Positions 8,052-16,434 of a DNA stretch of 64,000 bases are shown here, piece by piece (positions within the stretch are counted from its first letter, which is position 1; each line of letters starts with the position of its first letter). Where the stretch lies: NCBI GenBank assembly GCA_017472255.1, contig JAFUQU010000028.1:48097-112096 (forward strand), read 5' to 3'. A model generated the notes under the pieces. It did not search any database, was not told where the DNA came from, and saw only the letters and a program-made list of their open reading frames with translations. Position numbers and translations under genes: made by a program. The DNA comes from Clostridia bacterium. Lineage in GTDB: Bacteria > Bacillota > Clostridia > Oscillospirales > CAG-272.

Positions 8052-9437
8052 ATGCCAAAATCCAACATACGCCGCCGTCTGCGCGACGACTCCAAACGAC
8101 ATTTCAGCGCGCCCCAAGTCATCCTTATCGGCTTCGCCGCACTGATTCTGGCGGGTGCGCTGCTGCTCACCCTGCCCATTTCCTCCGCCGGGGGACAGTT
8201 TACCTCACCCCGAACGGCGCTGTTCACCGCCGTCAGCGCCTCCTGCGTCACCGGGCTGGTGGTGGTAGACACCGGCACCTACTGGAGCACCTTCGGGCAC
8301 GCCGTGATTATCACAATGATACAAATCGGCGGACTGGGCTTCATGACCATGGCGGTTATGCTGTCCATCTTCCTCCGCCGCCAGATTTCGCCCCGGGAAC
8401 GGATGCTGGCCGCCCAGTCCCTGGGACTGAGCAGCTTCGGCGGCACCGTCAGTCTGGTGAGGCGGATTCTCGCGGGCACGTTTATCATCGAGGGCGTGGG
8501 CGCCCTGCTGCTTGCCAGCCAGTTCATCCCGGTTTTCGGGGTGGGACGGGGAATCTGGTACGGCGTTTTCCACTCAATTTCCGCCTTCTGCAACGCGGGT
8601 TTCGACCTGCTGGGCGGGTACGGCGGACAGTTCTGCTCCTTCACCTGCTTTGCGGACAATCCGGTCGTCGCCGTGACGCTGATGCTGTTGATTGTGCTGG
8701 GCGGCATCGGCTTCGTAGTCTGGGACGATCTGTTGAACCTGATCGTCCGCCGCAAACGGTTGTCGGTCTATTCGAAGTTTGTGCTGATTGTCAGCGGGCT
8801 GCTGATATTCGTCGGTGCGGTGCTCATCGCCCTGTTCGAGTGGAACAATCCCGCCACGCTGGCATCCCTGCCGGCGGGAGAAAAGCTGATGCAGGCGCTT
8901 TTCCAGTCTGTGACCACCCGAACAGCGGGCATCGATATGATCAACAACGCCGCCATGACCGAATCCTCCCAGCTGGTCTCCATGCTGCTGATGCTTGTGG
9001 GCGGCGCGTCCGGTTCAACGGCGGGCGGCATCAAGGTGGGAACCTTCGGCGTGCTGGTCTGCGCCATGCTGACCTTCGCCCGGGGCGAGCGGGACGTGGT
9101 GTTCATGAAGCGTAAGGTGTCTCATGAGACGATCATTCGGGCGCTGTCCATCACCGGCATCGATCTGGCGCTGGCGCTGTCCGCCGCGCTGCTCATCGCC
9201 GGAACCAGCAGCGCGGGATTGATTCCCGCCCTCTACGACGCAGTATCCGCCATCGCCACGGTTGGGTTGTCCCTGTCGCTGACGCCGACGGTTTCGCTGG
9301 CGGGGCACATCGCGCTGATGGTGATGATGTTCTTCGGTCGGGTGGGCATCCTGACGTTCACCTACTCGATTCTGCTCCGCCAGGCGAAAAAGAAGAGCTG
9401 CATCACCTACCCGGAAATCGATATGATGATTGGATAA
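8052..9437 (+). CDS. trkH: TrkH/KtrB-family potassium uptake membrane subunit
   Basis: 461 aa polytopic membrane protein. The four pore-loop repeats of the Trk/Ktr/HKT superfamily are visible: AVSASCVTGLVVVDTG, HSISAFCNAGFDLLGG, QSVTTRTAGIDMIN and DAVSAIATVGLSLSLTP, each carrying the selectivity-filter glycine. SGSTAGGIK precedes the third/fourth unit linker as usual. It imports K+ (with or without Na+ coupling) under control of the cytosolic NAD-binding subunit encoded 140 bp downstream. Length is as expected for KtrB-type proteins. Start ATG lies behind a GAAGGAA ribosome site. Confidence 0.92.
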   Translation: MPKSNIRRRLRDDSKRHFSAPQVILIGFAALILAGALLLTLPISSAGGQFTSPRTALFTAVSASCVTGLVVVDTGTYWSTFGHAVIITMIQIGGLGFMTMAVMLSIFLRRQISPRERMLAAQSLGLSSFGGTVSLVRRILAGTFIIEGVGALLLASQFIPVFGVGRGIWYGVFHSISAFCNAGFDLLGGYGGQFCSFTCFADNPVVAVTLMLLIVLGGIGFVVWDDLLNLIVRRKRLSVYSKFVLIVSGLLIFVGAVLIALFEWNNPATLASLPAGEKLMQALFQSVTTRTAGIDMINNAAMTESSQLVSMLLMLVGGASGSTAGGIKVGTFGVLVCAMLTFARGERDVVFMKRKVSHETIIRALSITGIDLALALSAALLIAGTSSAGLIPALYDAVSAIATVGLSLSLTPTVSLAGHIALMVMMFFGRVGILTFTYSILLRQAKKKSCITYPEIDMMIG

Positions 9438-9438
9438 A

Positions 9439-9542
9439 GCAGAGCCTTCGGCTCTGCAAGGTGAGTTTCGGCTTTCGGTGTCTCCGACACCGATTCCGCT
9501 GACGCGGAACCAGCCGAAACTCAAGCAGAGCCTGACGAAACT
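9439..9542. repeat. Nested hairpin repeat cluster between trkH and trkA
   Basis: One hairpin GCAGAGCC-ttc-GGCTCTGC (9439-9457), then an outer arm GAGTTTCGGCT (9463-9473) pairing with AGCCGAAACTC (9512-9522). The outer arms enclose two more perfect hairpins (CGGTGTC/GACACCG at 9476-9492 and TTCCGC/GCGGAA at 9494-9509). AGAGCC and CGAAACTC recur just after. Together they form a cloverleaf-like structure. Confidence 0.8.
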
Positions 9543-9577
9543 CACATGAAATAACATAACGACAGAAAGGATTCCCT

Positions 9578-10240
9578 ATGAAAAACAACAAACGCAGCTT
9601 CTGCATCATCGGACTGGGACGGTTCGGGCAGACGCTGGCCGCCAATCTGATCAAAACCGGCCATCAGGTGCTGGTCATCGACACGGACGAAAACGTCATC
9701 AACGCCATGAGCGATCATGCGACCAACGCAGTCATCGGCGATCCGACCAACGAATCGGTGCTGGAAGCCGCCGGCGTGCGTGATTATGACTGCGCCGTCG
9801 TCGCCGTGGCATCCAGCATCAACGACAGCATTCTAATCACGCTGACCCTGAAGGAGATGGGCGTGAAGCAGGTGGTCGCCCGGGCATCCAGCGATCAGCA
9901 CCGCCGCGTGCTGGAAAAGATCGGCGCGGACATGGTTGTCTTCCCCGAGCAGGACATGGGCGAACGGCTGGTGGGCATCCTTGATCGGAACAACGTGCTG
10001 GAGTACGTGGAGTTTTCCGATTCGCACTCCATCGTGGAAGTAGCCGTCCCCGAGAAATGGGTCGGCAAGACGCTGATTGAACTGAACGTCCGCCGCAATT
10101 ATGGCGTCACCGTCCTCGCCATCGGCGACCCGAAAACCGGCAAGCTGAACATTTCCCTCGACCCCGCCCGCCGCTTCACCGGCAAAGAAACCGTCGCACT
10201 GCTGGGTGAGAATGAGGCGATTGACCGGATTACGAAGTAA
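9578..10240 (+). CDS. trkA: TrkA/KtrA-family potassium channel regulatory subunit
   Basis: 220 aa. N-terminal RCK/KTN domain with the nucleotide-binding GLGRFGQTLA loop, then LVIDTDENVI with the ribose-binding acid, and a C-terminal RCK_C domain (about residues 135-218). One RCK unit plus RCK_C is the KtrA/CdaA-regulated size rather than the duplicated E. coli TrkA. RCK_C domains of this kind bind c-di-AMP in Firmicutes, and a c-di-AMP cyclase is encoded in this window at 19412-20320, so control by that messenger is plausible. AAAGGA precedes the ATG. Confidence 0.9.
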   Translation: MKNNKRSFCIIGLGRFGQTLAANLIKTGHQVLVIDTDENVINAMSDHATNAVIGDPTNESVLEAAGVRDYDCAVVAVASSINDSILITLTLKEMGVKQVVARASSDQHRRVLEKIGADMVVFPEQDMGERLVGILDRNNVLEYVEFSDSHSIVEVAVPEKWVGKTLIELNVRRNYGVTVLAIGDPKTGKLNISLDPARRFTGKETVALLGENEAIDRITK

Positions 10241-10253
10241 GGACGCCCGAATA

Positions 10254-10279
10254 AAAAACGCCGCTCGCGCGGCGTTTTT
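10254..10279. terminator. Terminator after trkA
   Basis: Arms AAAAACGCCGC (10254-10264) and GCGGCGTTTTT (10269-10279) with a 4-nt loop and T-run on both sides; shared with the convergent DUF2442 gene. Confidence 0.85.
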
Positions 10280-10282
10280 ATA

Positions 10283-10525
10283 TTATTTCCCATTTTCCCA
10301 AAGCTCGTCGCAGGATATATCCAGATCATCGTTCCAGACAACACCATATCCGCCCACATCCGTCTGCACGCTGACAAACTCATCGGGAACATCCCTGAAT
10401 ACTGAGAATGCAGGATATTTATCGATCAGCATTTTCACATCGTATATTTTTGATACATCGTTCAGAAAATGCACTTGCAGACAAAAATCAGGCAATGCCT
10501 TCACTTCTTTCACACGGTGAAACAT
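10283..10525 (-). CDS. DUF2442-domain protein
   Basis: 80 aa from ATG 10525, which has AGGAGG 7 nt upstream; the longer frame upstream overlaps the DUF4160 gene and is not used. The protein starts MFHRVKEVKALPDFCLQVHF and contains the short conserved strand pattern of DUF2442 (ALPDFxLxVxF, then YDVKxLI, and GYGVVWNDDLDISCDELW near the C-terminus). DUF2442 genes are very often paired with DUF4160, exactly as here, and the pair has been proposed to be a toxin-antitoxin module. The function is not established. Confidence 0.8.
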   Translation of the reverse strand: MFHRVKEVKALPDFCLQVHFLNDVSKIYDVKMLIDKYPAFSVFRDVPDEFVSVQTDVGGYGVVWNDDLDISCDELWENGK

Positions 10526-10538
10526 CAGGGGCCTCCTT

Positions 10539-10793
10539 TCATTCCAACGGAGCAAGCTGCTTGAATTCCTGCGTTGTCCACATATGAACCAATTCAGTGC
10601 GATGAATCTCCATCCATTCTCTGACCATCGCCACAGCTTTAGCTGGCAGATATCCCTCCAAAATATTACCACTTTGAATGTCAAACGCTGCTACATCCTC
10701 ACCATATATCGCATGAATATGCGGTGGGTTATGCTCGCCCTGCCGAAAATACATTCGAATAACAATACCATAAAAACGCGATAATACCGGCAT
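10539..10793 (-). CDS. DUF4160-domain protein
   Basis: 84 aa. The sequence MPVLSRFYGIVIRMYFRQG followed by EHNPPHIHAIYGE is the DUF4160 signature, with its His-Pro-Pro-His-Ile-His cluster that could bind metal. It is upstream of and 13 bp from the DUF2442 gene on the same strand. The pair is likely a small two-component (toxin-antitoxin-like) unit, by context of such pairs in other bacteria rather than by any catalytic motif seen here. Confidence 0.8.
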   Translation of the reverse strand: MPVLSRFYGIVIRMYFRQGEHNPPHIHAIYGEDVAAFDIQSGNILEGYLPAKAVAMVREWMEIHRTELVHMWTTQEFKQLAPLE

Positions 10794-10869
10794 ATCATTC
10801 CCCTCCCTTTATATATTATATCACACGATACACAATTTGTCAATGATGCTTCGCTTGCAAAGCGCGGCG

Positions 10870-12093
10870 TTACATTCCGTTGCGCTTCTTTTTCATCGTG
10901 CGGAACACGTTGATGCCCACGGACAGCCCCAGACAGCCCAGCAGAAATACCGGAATTGTCCACGGCGCGGTTTCGTTGGCGGTCAGAATGCTCGTCCACA
11001 GCTCGTCGATCAGCTTCGTGGTCGTGTTGGGAAGCGCGATGAAGGCTTCCGTGTTCGCCAGCGTCTCGCTGTCCGGGTAGGCGATGGGATTGGTTGCCAG
11101 CTCCGGATCGAGGTACTGGGGCACTTCCTTCTGCGGCGTGGAATAGCCGATGTATTCGCAGTTCTTCACCGCCACCATCGTCTCGCACATAAAGTTGATG
11201 TACATCTCCGCCGCTTCCTTGTTCTTCGCGCCCTTCGGAATGCACATGGCGTCCACGAACAGGTTCGTGCCCTCCACGGGAACCGCCCACGCAAGGTCGG
11301 GATTGTCCGCCATCATCGTAATGGCGTCGCCCGCGTAATAGGGCGCCAGCGCCGCTTCACCGCCGGTCATCTTGTCGAAAATTTCATCCATGACATACGC
11401 CTGAACCAGCAGCTTCTGCTCGGTCAGCGCGAAGGCGGCGTTTTTCAGCTCCTGCTCGTCGGTGGTGTTCATGGAATAGCCCAGATACTTTTCGGCGATC
11501 ATGAACGCGTCCCGGGAGTTGGAGAACATCAGGATATTGTTCGCGTACTTCTCGTTCCACAGGATGTCCCAGGAGTACACGTCGTCCTCCTCATCCACCA
11601 GCGTGGTGTTGTAGATGATGCCCACCATGCCCCACATATAAGGCACGCTGTACTCGTTGTTCGGGTCGTAATCCATGCCCTTGAAATCGTCCATGATCAG
11701 CGTCTCGTAGTTGGGAATGTTGGAAAAATCCAGCTTCTCCAGCATATCCTCGTTGATCATGCGGGCGATCATGTAGTCCGAGGGAATGATGATGTCGTAG
11801 GAGGAGCCGCCGTTTTTCAGCTTGGCGTAAAGCTCCTCGTTGGAAGCGAAGTTGGTGTAGTTGACCTTAATGCCGGTCAGCTCCTCAAAGGCTTTGTTGG
11901 TGTCGAAGGATTCCTCCGAACCGTCGTCCACCGAAATATACTCGCCCCAGTTGTAGACGTTGATGGTCACACCCTGCCCTTTGAACTTCTCCCAGTCCAC
12001 GCTGTCCGAATATTCGGGCAGATCGGCGGACACCGGGAAGGTCAGCGCCGATACCGTCAGCGCCGAAGCCAGAATCAGAGAAAATTTCTTCAT
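10870..12093 (-). CDS. potD: Spermidine/putrescine-binding protein with C-terminal membrane anchor
   Basis: 407 aa from ATG 12093 (GGAGG 9 nt upstream). The N-terminus is a Sec signal without a lipobox cysteine (MKKFSLILASALTVSALTF, cut likely after VSA). The body is PotD-like (VTINVYNWGEYIS, GSSYDIIIPSDYMI, MIARMINEDMLEKLDF). Unusually, the C-terminus carries a hydrophobic stretch IPVFLLGCLGLSVGINVF followed by KKKR, a typical membrane anchor, so the receptor is probably tethered by a helix rather than lipid. Last gene of potABCD; its ATG overlaps the potC stop (ATGA). Confidence 0.9.
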   Translation of the reverse strand: MKKFSLILASALTVSALTFPVSADLPEYSDSVDWEKFKGQGVTINVYNWGEYISVDDGSEESFDTNKAFEELTGIKVNYTNFASNEELYAKLKNGGSSYDIIIPSDYMIARMINEDMLEKLDFSNIPNYETLIMDDFKGMDYDPNNEYSVPYMWGMVGIIYNTTLVDEEDDVYSWDILWNEKYANNILMFSNSRDAFMIAEKYLGYSMNTTDEQELKNAAFALTEQKLLVQAYVMDEIFDKMTGGEAALAPYYAGDAITMMADNPDLAWAVPVEGTNLFVDAMCIPKGAKNKEAAEMYINFMCETMVAVKNCEYIGYSTPQKEVPQYLDPELATNPIAYPDSETLANTEAFIALPNTTTKLIDELWTSILTANETAPWTIPVFLLGCLGLSVGINVFRTMKKKRNGM

Positions 12094-12887
12094 CGTGCGG
12101 CCTCCTTTTTCTTCTTCGGCTTGGTGCGGCGCAGGTCGTTGAAGTTCATGATCAGCAGCACAACCAGCACCACCACAAAGATAATGGCGGACAGGGCGTT
12201 CACCTCCGGCGAAACCTTGCGGCGGGTCATCGAATAGATGGTGATCGGCAGGGTCTGGGAGGTGGAACCGTGGGTGAAGTAGCTGATCACGAAATCGTCG
12301 ATGGAGTAGGTGATGGACATCAGGAAGCCGGTGACAATGCCTGGCATGATTTCGGGAATGATCACGTGCCGGAACGCCTGCCACGGGTTGCAGCCCAGAT
12401 CCAACGCCGCGTCGTAGAGGTTGCGGTTCATCTGCCGCAGCTTAGGCAGAACGTTCAGAATCACGTAGGGCACGCAGAAGGTGATGTGCGCGATGATCAG
12501 GGTCAGATACCCCAAATCAATGTGCAGCGCCACGAACAGCAGCATCAGCGATACGCCCGTCACCATCTCCGAGTTCATGATCGGAATATAGGTGATGTTG
12601 ATTACCAGCGAGCGGGTGATCTTCTTCATGTTGTAGATGCCGATGGCCGCCGCGGTGCCGAGGATGGTGGAAATGGTGGCAGCCACCGCCGCAATAATCA
12701 GCGTGTTGCCCAGCGATTTCAGAATCACCTCGTTGTTGAACAGCTTCACATACCAATCGAAGGTGAAGCCTGTCCAGACGGTGCGGCTTTTGCTCTCGTT
12801 GAAGGAGTTGGCAATCAGCACGAAAATCGGCGCGTACAGGAAAATGAAAACCAGCGCGATATAAAGTTTGTTTGCAATTTTTTTCAC
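12090..12887 (-). CDS. potC: Spermidine/putrescine ABC transporter permease PotC
   Basis: 265 aa integral membrane protein with about six hydrophobic segments. The cytoplasmic EAA-type loop is DAALDLGCNPWQAFRHVIIPE, the site that docks on PotA. It is the second permease of the polyamine importer with PotB. The start overlaps the potB stop by 4 bp and the stop overlaps the potD start by 4 bp, so all three are translationally coupled. Length is normal for PotC. Confidence 0.92.
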   Translation of the reverse strand: MKKIANKLYIALVFIFLYAPIFVLIANSFNESKSRTVWTGFTFDWYVKLFNNEVILKSLGNTLIIAAVAATISTILGTAAAIGIYNMKKITRSLVINITYIPIMNSEMVTGVSLMLLFVALHIDLGYLTLIIAHITFCVPYVILNVLPKLRQMNRNLYDAALDLGCNPWQAFRHVIIPEIMPGIVTGFLMSITYSIDDFVISYFTHGSTSQTLPITIYSMTRRKVSPEVNALSAIIFVVVLVVLLIMNFNDLRRTKPKKKKEAAR

Positions 12888-13807
12888 AGCAGCACGCCCT
12901 CCATGTCCTCATTGTCGAGCTGGTTGGTGATCGACATACAGAGGAAGATGAATACCATCAGCACCAGCGAAATCGCCGCGCCCAGGTTGGGATTGTATGC
13001 GTTGCCCAGGAACTGCAAATCGATCAGGTCGCCGATCAGCATATTGGTTCCGCCGCCCAGCATACGCGAAATGATAAAGGTGGATACGGACGGCACAAAC
13101 ACCTGGGTGATGCCCGTCGCCACGCCCGGCATGGACAGCGGAACGACCACACGCCAGATTACCTGCAAGCCGTTCGCGCCCAGATCCTGCGCCGCCTCGA
13201 TGGTGCGGTCGTCAATCTTGGTCATAACCGAGTAGAGCGGCAGAATCATGAAGGGCAGATAGTTGTAAACCATGCCCAGCACCACCGCGCCCTGGGTGTT
13301 GATCATATCGAAGGGACCGATGCCGAACAGACCAAAGAATTTGTTGATCAGACCGTTCTTTTCCAGCAGCGTCATCCATGCGTAGGTGCGCAGCAGGAAG
13401 TTCATCCACATGGGAAGCATAACCAGCATCAGCGCCAGCTTCTGCCGGGAATAGAACATCCGGGAAATCATATAAGCCAGCGGATAAGCGATGACCAGGC
13501 AGATGACCGTGGCAATCAGCGCCAGCCACGCCGAGTTGATCAGCACCGACGAATATTTGCTCACGTCGAGGATATTCTGTACGGTGAAGATGGTGCGCTC
13601 GGTGTATTCCGGCTCGATGCCTTCCTCCTCGCAGTAGGCTTCGTACTCGGCAATTTCCTCGTCGGTGAGCATATTGCCCTCCATATCGCAGGTGACGGTG
13701 GTGGTGAAGGCGAAGACGCCGATAAGTGCCAGCGGCACCACAATGAAGATCACCATCCACGCCAAATAGGGCACGGCGACATATTTAGATTTGCTGTTCA
13801 ATGTCAC
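12884..13807 (-). CDS. potB: Spermidine/putrescine ABC transporter permease PotB
   Basis: 307 aa with about six membrane segments. [20 protein letters not shown] is the EAA loop for the ATPase. An extracellular insertion between the first two helices (about residues 35-75, rich in Glu and Tyr) makes it slightly longer than E. coli PotB. Its start lies 23 bp inside the end of potA, a coupled arrangement. It forms the channel with PotC. Confidence 0.92.
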   Translation of the reverse strand: MTLNSKSKYVAVPYLAWMVIFIVVPLALIGVFAFTTTVTCDMEGNMLTDEEIAEYEAYCEEEGIEPEYTERTIFTVQNILDVSKYSSVLINSAWLALIATVICLVIAYPLAYMISRMFYSRQKLALMLVMLPMWMNFLLRTYAWMTLLEKNGLINKFFGLFGIGPFDMINTQGAVVLGMVYNYLPFMILPLYSVMTKIDDRTIEAAQDLGANGLQVIWRVVVPLSMPGVATGITQVFVPSVSTFIISRMLGGGTNMLIGDLIDLQFLGNAYNPNLGAAISLVLMVFIFLCMSITNQLDNEDMEGVLL

Positions 13808-14897
13808 TGCCCTCCGCGTCGTCGTAATCCGACTTGAAATAATTAACCTTCTTCACGTCGCTCTTTTTCATGATGTGAATATCTTCGGGGGTCAGGGTGA
13901 TGCCAACCACCGAGCCGACCTCGGGGGCTTTGGTGGAATGGATAACCCAGGTGTCCGAATACGCCTTGACGATGATTTCATAGTGAACGCCCTTGAACTG
14001 GACGTTTTCCACAACGCCGTTGAGAACCTCATCCGACGCGGGAACCAGCTTGATATCCTCGGGGCGGATAACCACATCCACCGGTTCCATGGGATCGAAG
14101 CCGCCGTCCACGCACTCGAAGTTATTGCCGGCGAATTCCACCAGCCGGTCGCGGTGCATGATGCCGGGGAGGATGTTGGATTCGCCGATAAAGTCGGCGA
14201 CGAAAGCGTTGGTCGGCTCGTTGTAGATATCCTGGGGCGTACCGATCTGCTGGATGGTGCCGTCCTTCATAACGACCACGGTGTCGCTCATGGTGAGGGC
14301 TTCCTCCTGGTCGTGGGTAACATAAATGAATGTGATTTCCATTCGCTGCTGAATTTTCTTCAGCTCGATCTGCATTTCCTTGCGCAGCTTGAGGTCGAGG
14401 GCGCCCAGCGGCTCGTCGAGAAGCAGCACCTTGGGGTTGTTGATCAGCGCGCGGGCGATGGCAATACGCTGCTGCTGACCGCCGGAAAGCTGGTTGACGC
14501 CCCGCTTATCGTAACCCTTGAGATCGACCAGCTCCAGCATTTCGCCGACTCTGCGGGCGATTTCAGGCTCCGAGACCTTTTTCAGGCGAAGACCGAAGGC
14601 CACGTTCTCGTAAACGTTGAGATGGGGGAAAAGCGCGTACTTCTGGAACACGGTGTTGACCGGGCGCTTGTAGGGGGGCACGTCGTTGACGCGCTTGCCG
14701 CCGAAGAAAACGTCGCCCTTATCCGGCGTGACGAAGCCGCCGACGATGCGGAGGGTGGTGGTTTTGCCGCAGCCCGAGGGACCGAGCAGCGTGACGAACT
14801 CCTTGTCATGGATGTCAAGGTTAATGCCCTTGAGCACCCGCTCACCGTCGAATTCCATCTCGATGTTCTTCAGCTCGATGATTTTGTTTTTGTCCAT
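13785..14897 (-). CDS. potA: Spermidine/putrescine ABC transporter ATPase PotA
   Basis: 370 aa from ATG 14897. Walker [11 protein letters not shown]-loop, signature LSGGQQQR, Walker [13 protein letters not shown] and the switch His in [10 protein letters not shown] are all intact; a TOBE domain follows at about 285-365. The frame is open further upstream but that part comes from the repeat element at 14936-15052 and has no start with a ribosome site. AAGGAG lies rather far (about 15 nt) from the ATG, with AGGAA directly before it. First gene of potABCD. Confidence 0.92.
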   Translation of the reverse strand: MDKNKIIELKNIEMEFDGERVLKGINLDIHDKEFVTLLGPSGCGKTTTLRIVGGFVTPDKGDVFFGGKRVNDVPPYKRPVNTVFQKYALFPHLNVYENVAFGLRLKKVSEPEIARRVGEMLELVDLKGYDKRGVNQLSGGQQQRIAIARALINNPKVLLLDEPLGALDLKLRKEMQIELKKIQQRMEITFIYVTHDQEEALTMSDTVVVMKDGTIQQIGTPQDIYNEPTNAFVADFIGESNILPGIMHRDRLVEFAGNNFECVDGGFDPMEPVDVVIRPEDIKLVPASDEVLNGVVENVQFKGVHYEIIVKAYSDTWVIHSTKAPEVGSVVGITLTPEDIHIMKKSDVKKVNYFKSDYDDAEGSDIEQQI

Positions 14898-14935
14898 TTC
14901 CTGTGTGTGTACTCCTTTGTTTAAAAATAACTGTA

Positions 14936-15052
14936 ACTTTCGCGTAGCGAAAGTTTCCATATTGGGGAATTGGGGCTGGTTTTGCGTAGCAAAATCGCTG
15001 CTGCAAGGCAGCGAAGGCCACAAAACCCTGTGTGAAAAAGTATTTTTCACAC
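14936..15052 (+). repeat. Mosaic hairpin repeat, copy 1
   Basis: Order on the plus strand: hairpin ACTTTCGCGTAGCGAAAGT (14936-14954), linker TTCC, the linker GGGGAATTGGGGCTGG, hairpin TTTTGCGTAGCAAAA, hairpin CGCTGC/GCAGCG, linker GGCCACA, and hairpin GTGTGAAAAA/TTTTTCACAC (15030-15052). The same order of linkers with different hairpin sequences occurs on the minus strand at 58456-58620. It fills the leader of potA, antisense to it. Confidence 0.85.
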
Positions 15053-15314
15053 TATCGACGGATTTCTGACGTAAAAAAACACCCCGAACCAATGCTCCGG
15101 CCAATCGGCGCCGGATACCGGAAAGAGATGATAAAACAAAACGACAGACCGTCGGCAAACGGAAATCGGTACCACATATACTGTGATGGTAATATTGTAG
15201 CAGAGATACGCAAAAAAATCAATAGGTTTTGCAAAAATTCTTGATTTTCTTTGAAAAATTTATGTTTAATCTGATTTTTCCGGGGTTAAGCCCCGATAAT
15301 TTGACGAATTCGCG
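15053..15314. other. AT-rich spacer without a gene
   Basis: Between the potA leader repeat and the terminator at 15315. No open frame with a ribosome site and no recognised RNA. It contains one small hairpin (GGGGTTAAGCCCC near 15281-15294). A promoter for pot transcription (minus strand) probably lies in the AT-rich part, but I could not single out a convincing -35/-10 pair. Confidence 0.5.
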
Positions 15315-15362
15315 AAAATCCTCCCGAATCCTCGCTTTTCGCGAGGTTTTCGGGAGGATTTT
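15315..15362. terminator. Two-tier terminator hairpin
   Basis: Outer arms AAAATCCTCCCGAA (15315-15328) and TTCGGGAGGATTTT (15349-15362) enclose an inner hairpin CCTCGC/GCGAGG. T-runs occur on both sides. It ends the cda operon, read on the minus strand. Confidence 0.75.
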
Positions 15363-15396
15363 TTACTGTGGTAAAGGGCAAAACCAAGGGAGGCTG

Positions 15397-16404
15397 TCAG
15401 TCGATGACAACCTTTCTTCTGTAGAACTCATCATAGGAGTAGGTTTTGATGCTCTTGTGCGGATAATAGATGTAGAACTCCCGACCGATTTCGTTCATGT
15501 CGTCGGTGCAGTCGCCGTCGGTGGACATGAAGAAGGAGTAGGGCTGCATCATGTCGTCCCGACCGGTTTCGTCCACGATGGTGTGCTCGTCGAAATGCTC
15601 GCCGTCCTGGGTCACGTACATGACCAACTTGCCCGCGCCGCCGGTCTGCATTAGCATCAGGAAGCGGTCGAGGGGCTTACAATAGACGCCGCTGCCGTGG
15701 GAATCGGGGTGGAAGCCTTCCAGCGTCGGCAGAATGGGCGCGCCAACGCCGTCCACCGGATCGGTGTCCCAGACGCCGTTTCCGCTGTATTTCTTCACCT
15801 CGGGCAGCTTTTCCTCGCGCACCGCAGCGATGGTCTCGGAGAGCTTCATGCGGGCGCCGGTGATCCGCTTATTACGGTCGGCGTCGTAGTCGTTGAAATA
15901 GATGAAGATATCGTCGCCCCGGATGTACATGGGAATGCCGCCCATGTTGGAAATCTCCTGATTGGTGTTTCCGTTGATGGCGTTGGAGCAGATATCGCCC
16001 AGATACTTCCAGCTGTCGCCGTTGTCGTAGGAAACAGCGATACCTACGAGGAAGGAGTCGCGGAAGAAGGGGTCGCGGCGGCTGATCAGCTCCCGGTGTA
16101 CGAAGGCGAAAACCATGCCGTCATCGCACTTATGGGCGCTCCACAGCCACAGTCCCGACGGCCACGTGTCGCAGTAGCCGTTGAAATCCATCTTGAAGGT
16201 GTCAACCTTCGTGAAAATCTCCTCGGGGGTGGAGGTCAGCTTGCGGAAGTAGGGCTTCTCGCCCAGATCGGTGGTCAGCAGCTTCCAGGTGCCGTCGGGA
16301 TTTTTCAGCGGCACGTGAATCGCGTCCAGCGTGTAGGGCATTTTCTCATCGGGGAGAAGGAATTCGGCCTCGCCGATGTGGATTCTGTCGATCATGTCTG
16401 ACAT
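15397..16404 (-). CDS. Beta-propeller glycosidase-like protein
   Basis: 335 aa, no signal peptide. The sequence shows propeller-type repeats with Trp/Gly-Asp strands: GLWLWSAHKCDDGMVFAF, VGIAVSYDNGDSWKYLGDI (one Asp-box-like motif) and ISNMGGIPMYIRGDDIFIYF. This resembles GH43/sialidase-type five- or six-bladed propellers acting on glycans. No catalytic triad can be assigned with certainty. It is the last gene of the cdaA-cdaR-FAD oxidoreductase operon, 30 bp after the oxidoreductase, a place often held by glmM in Firmicutes. The link to c-di-AMP or cell wall is positional only. Confidence 0.6.
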   Translation of the reverse strand: MSDMIDRIHIGEAEFLLPDEKMPYTLDAIHVPLKNPDGTWKLLTTDLGEKPYFRKLTSTPEEIFTKVDTFKMDFNGYCDTWPSGLWLWSAHKCDDGMVFAFVHRELISRRDPFFRDSFLVGIAVSYDNGDSWKYLGDICSNAINGNTNQEISNMGGIPMYIRGDDIFIYFNDYDADRNKRITGARMKLSETIAAVREEKLPEVKKYSGNGVWDTDPVDGVGAPILPTLEGFHPDSHGSGVYCKPLDRFLMLMQTGGAGKLVMYVTQDGEHFDEHTIVDETGRDDMMQPYSFFMSTDGDCTDDMNEIGREFYIYYPHKSIKTYSYDEFYRRKVVID

Positions 16405-16434
16405 ATGTGTAAATCTCCTTTCGGATAAAAAAGT

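Noticed and set aside
10837..12237. 466-codon plus-strand frame over potD
   Set aside because: Shadow of potD; rich in His/Gln/Val, no known domain.
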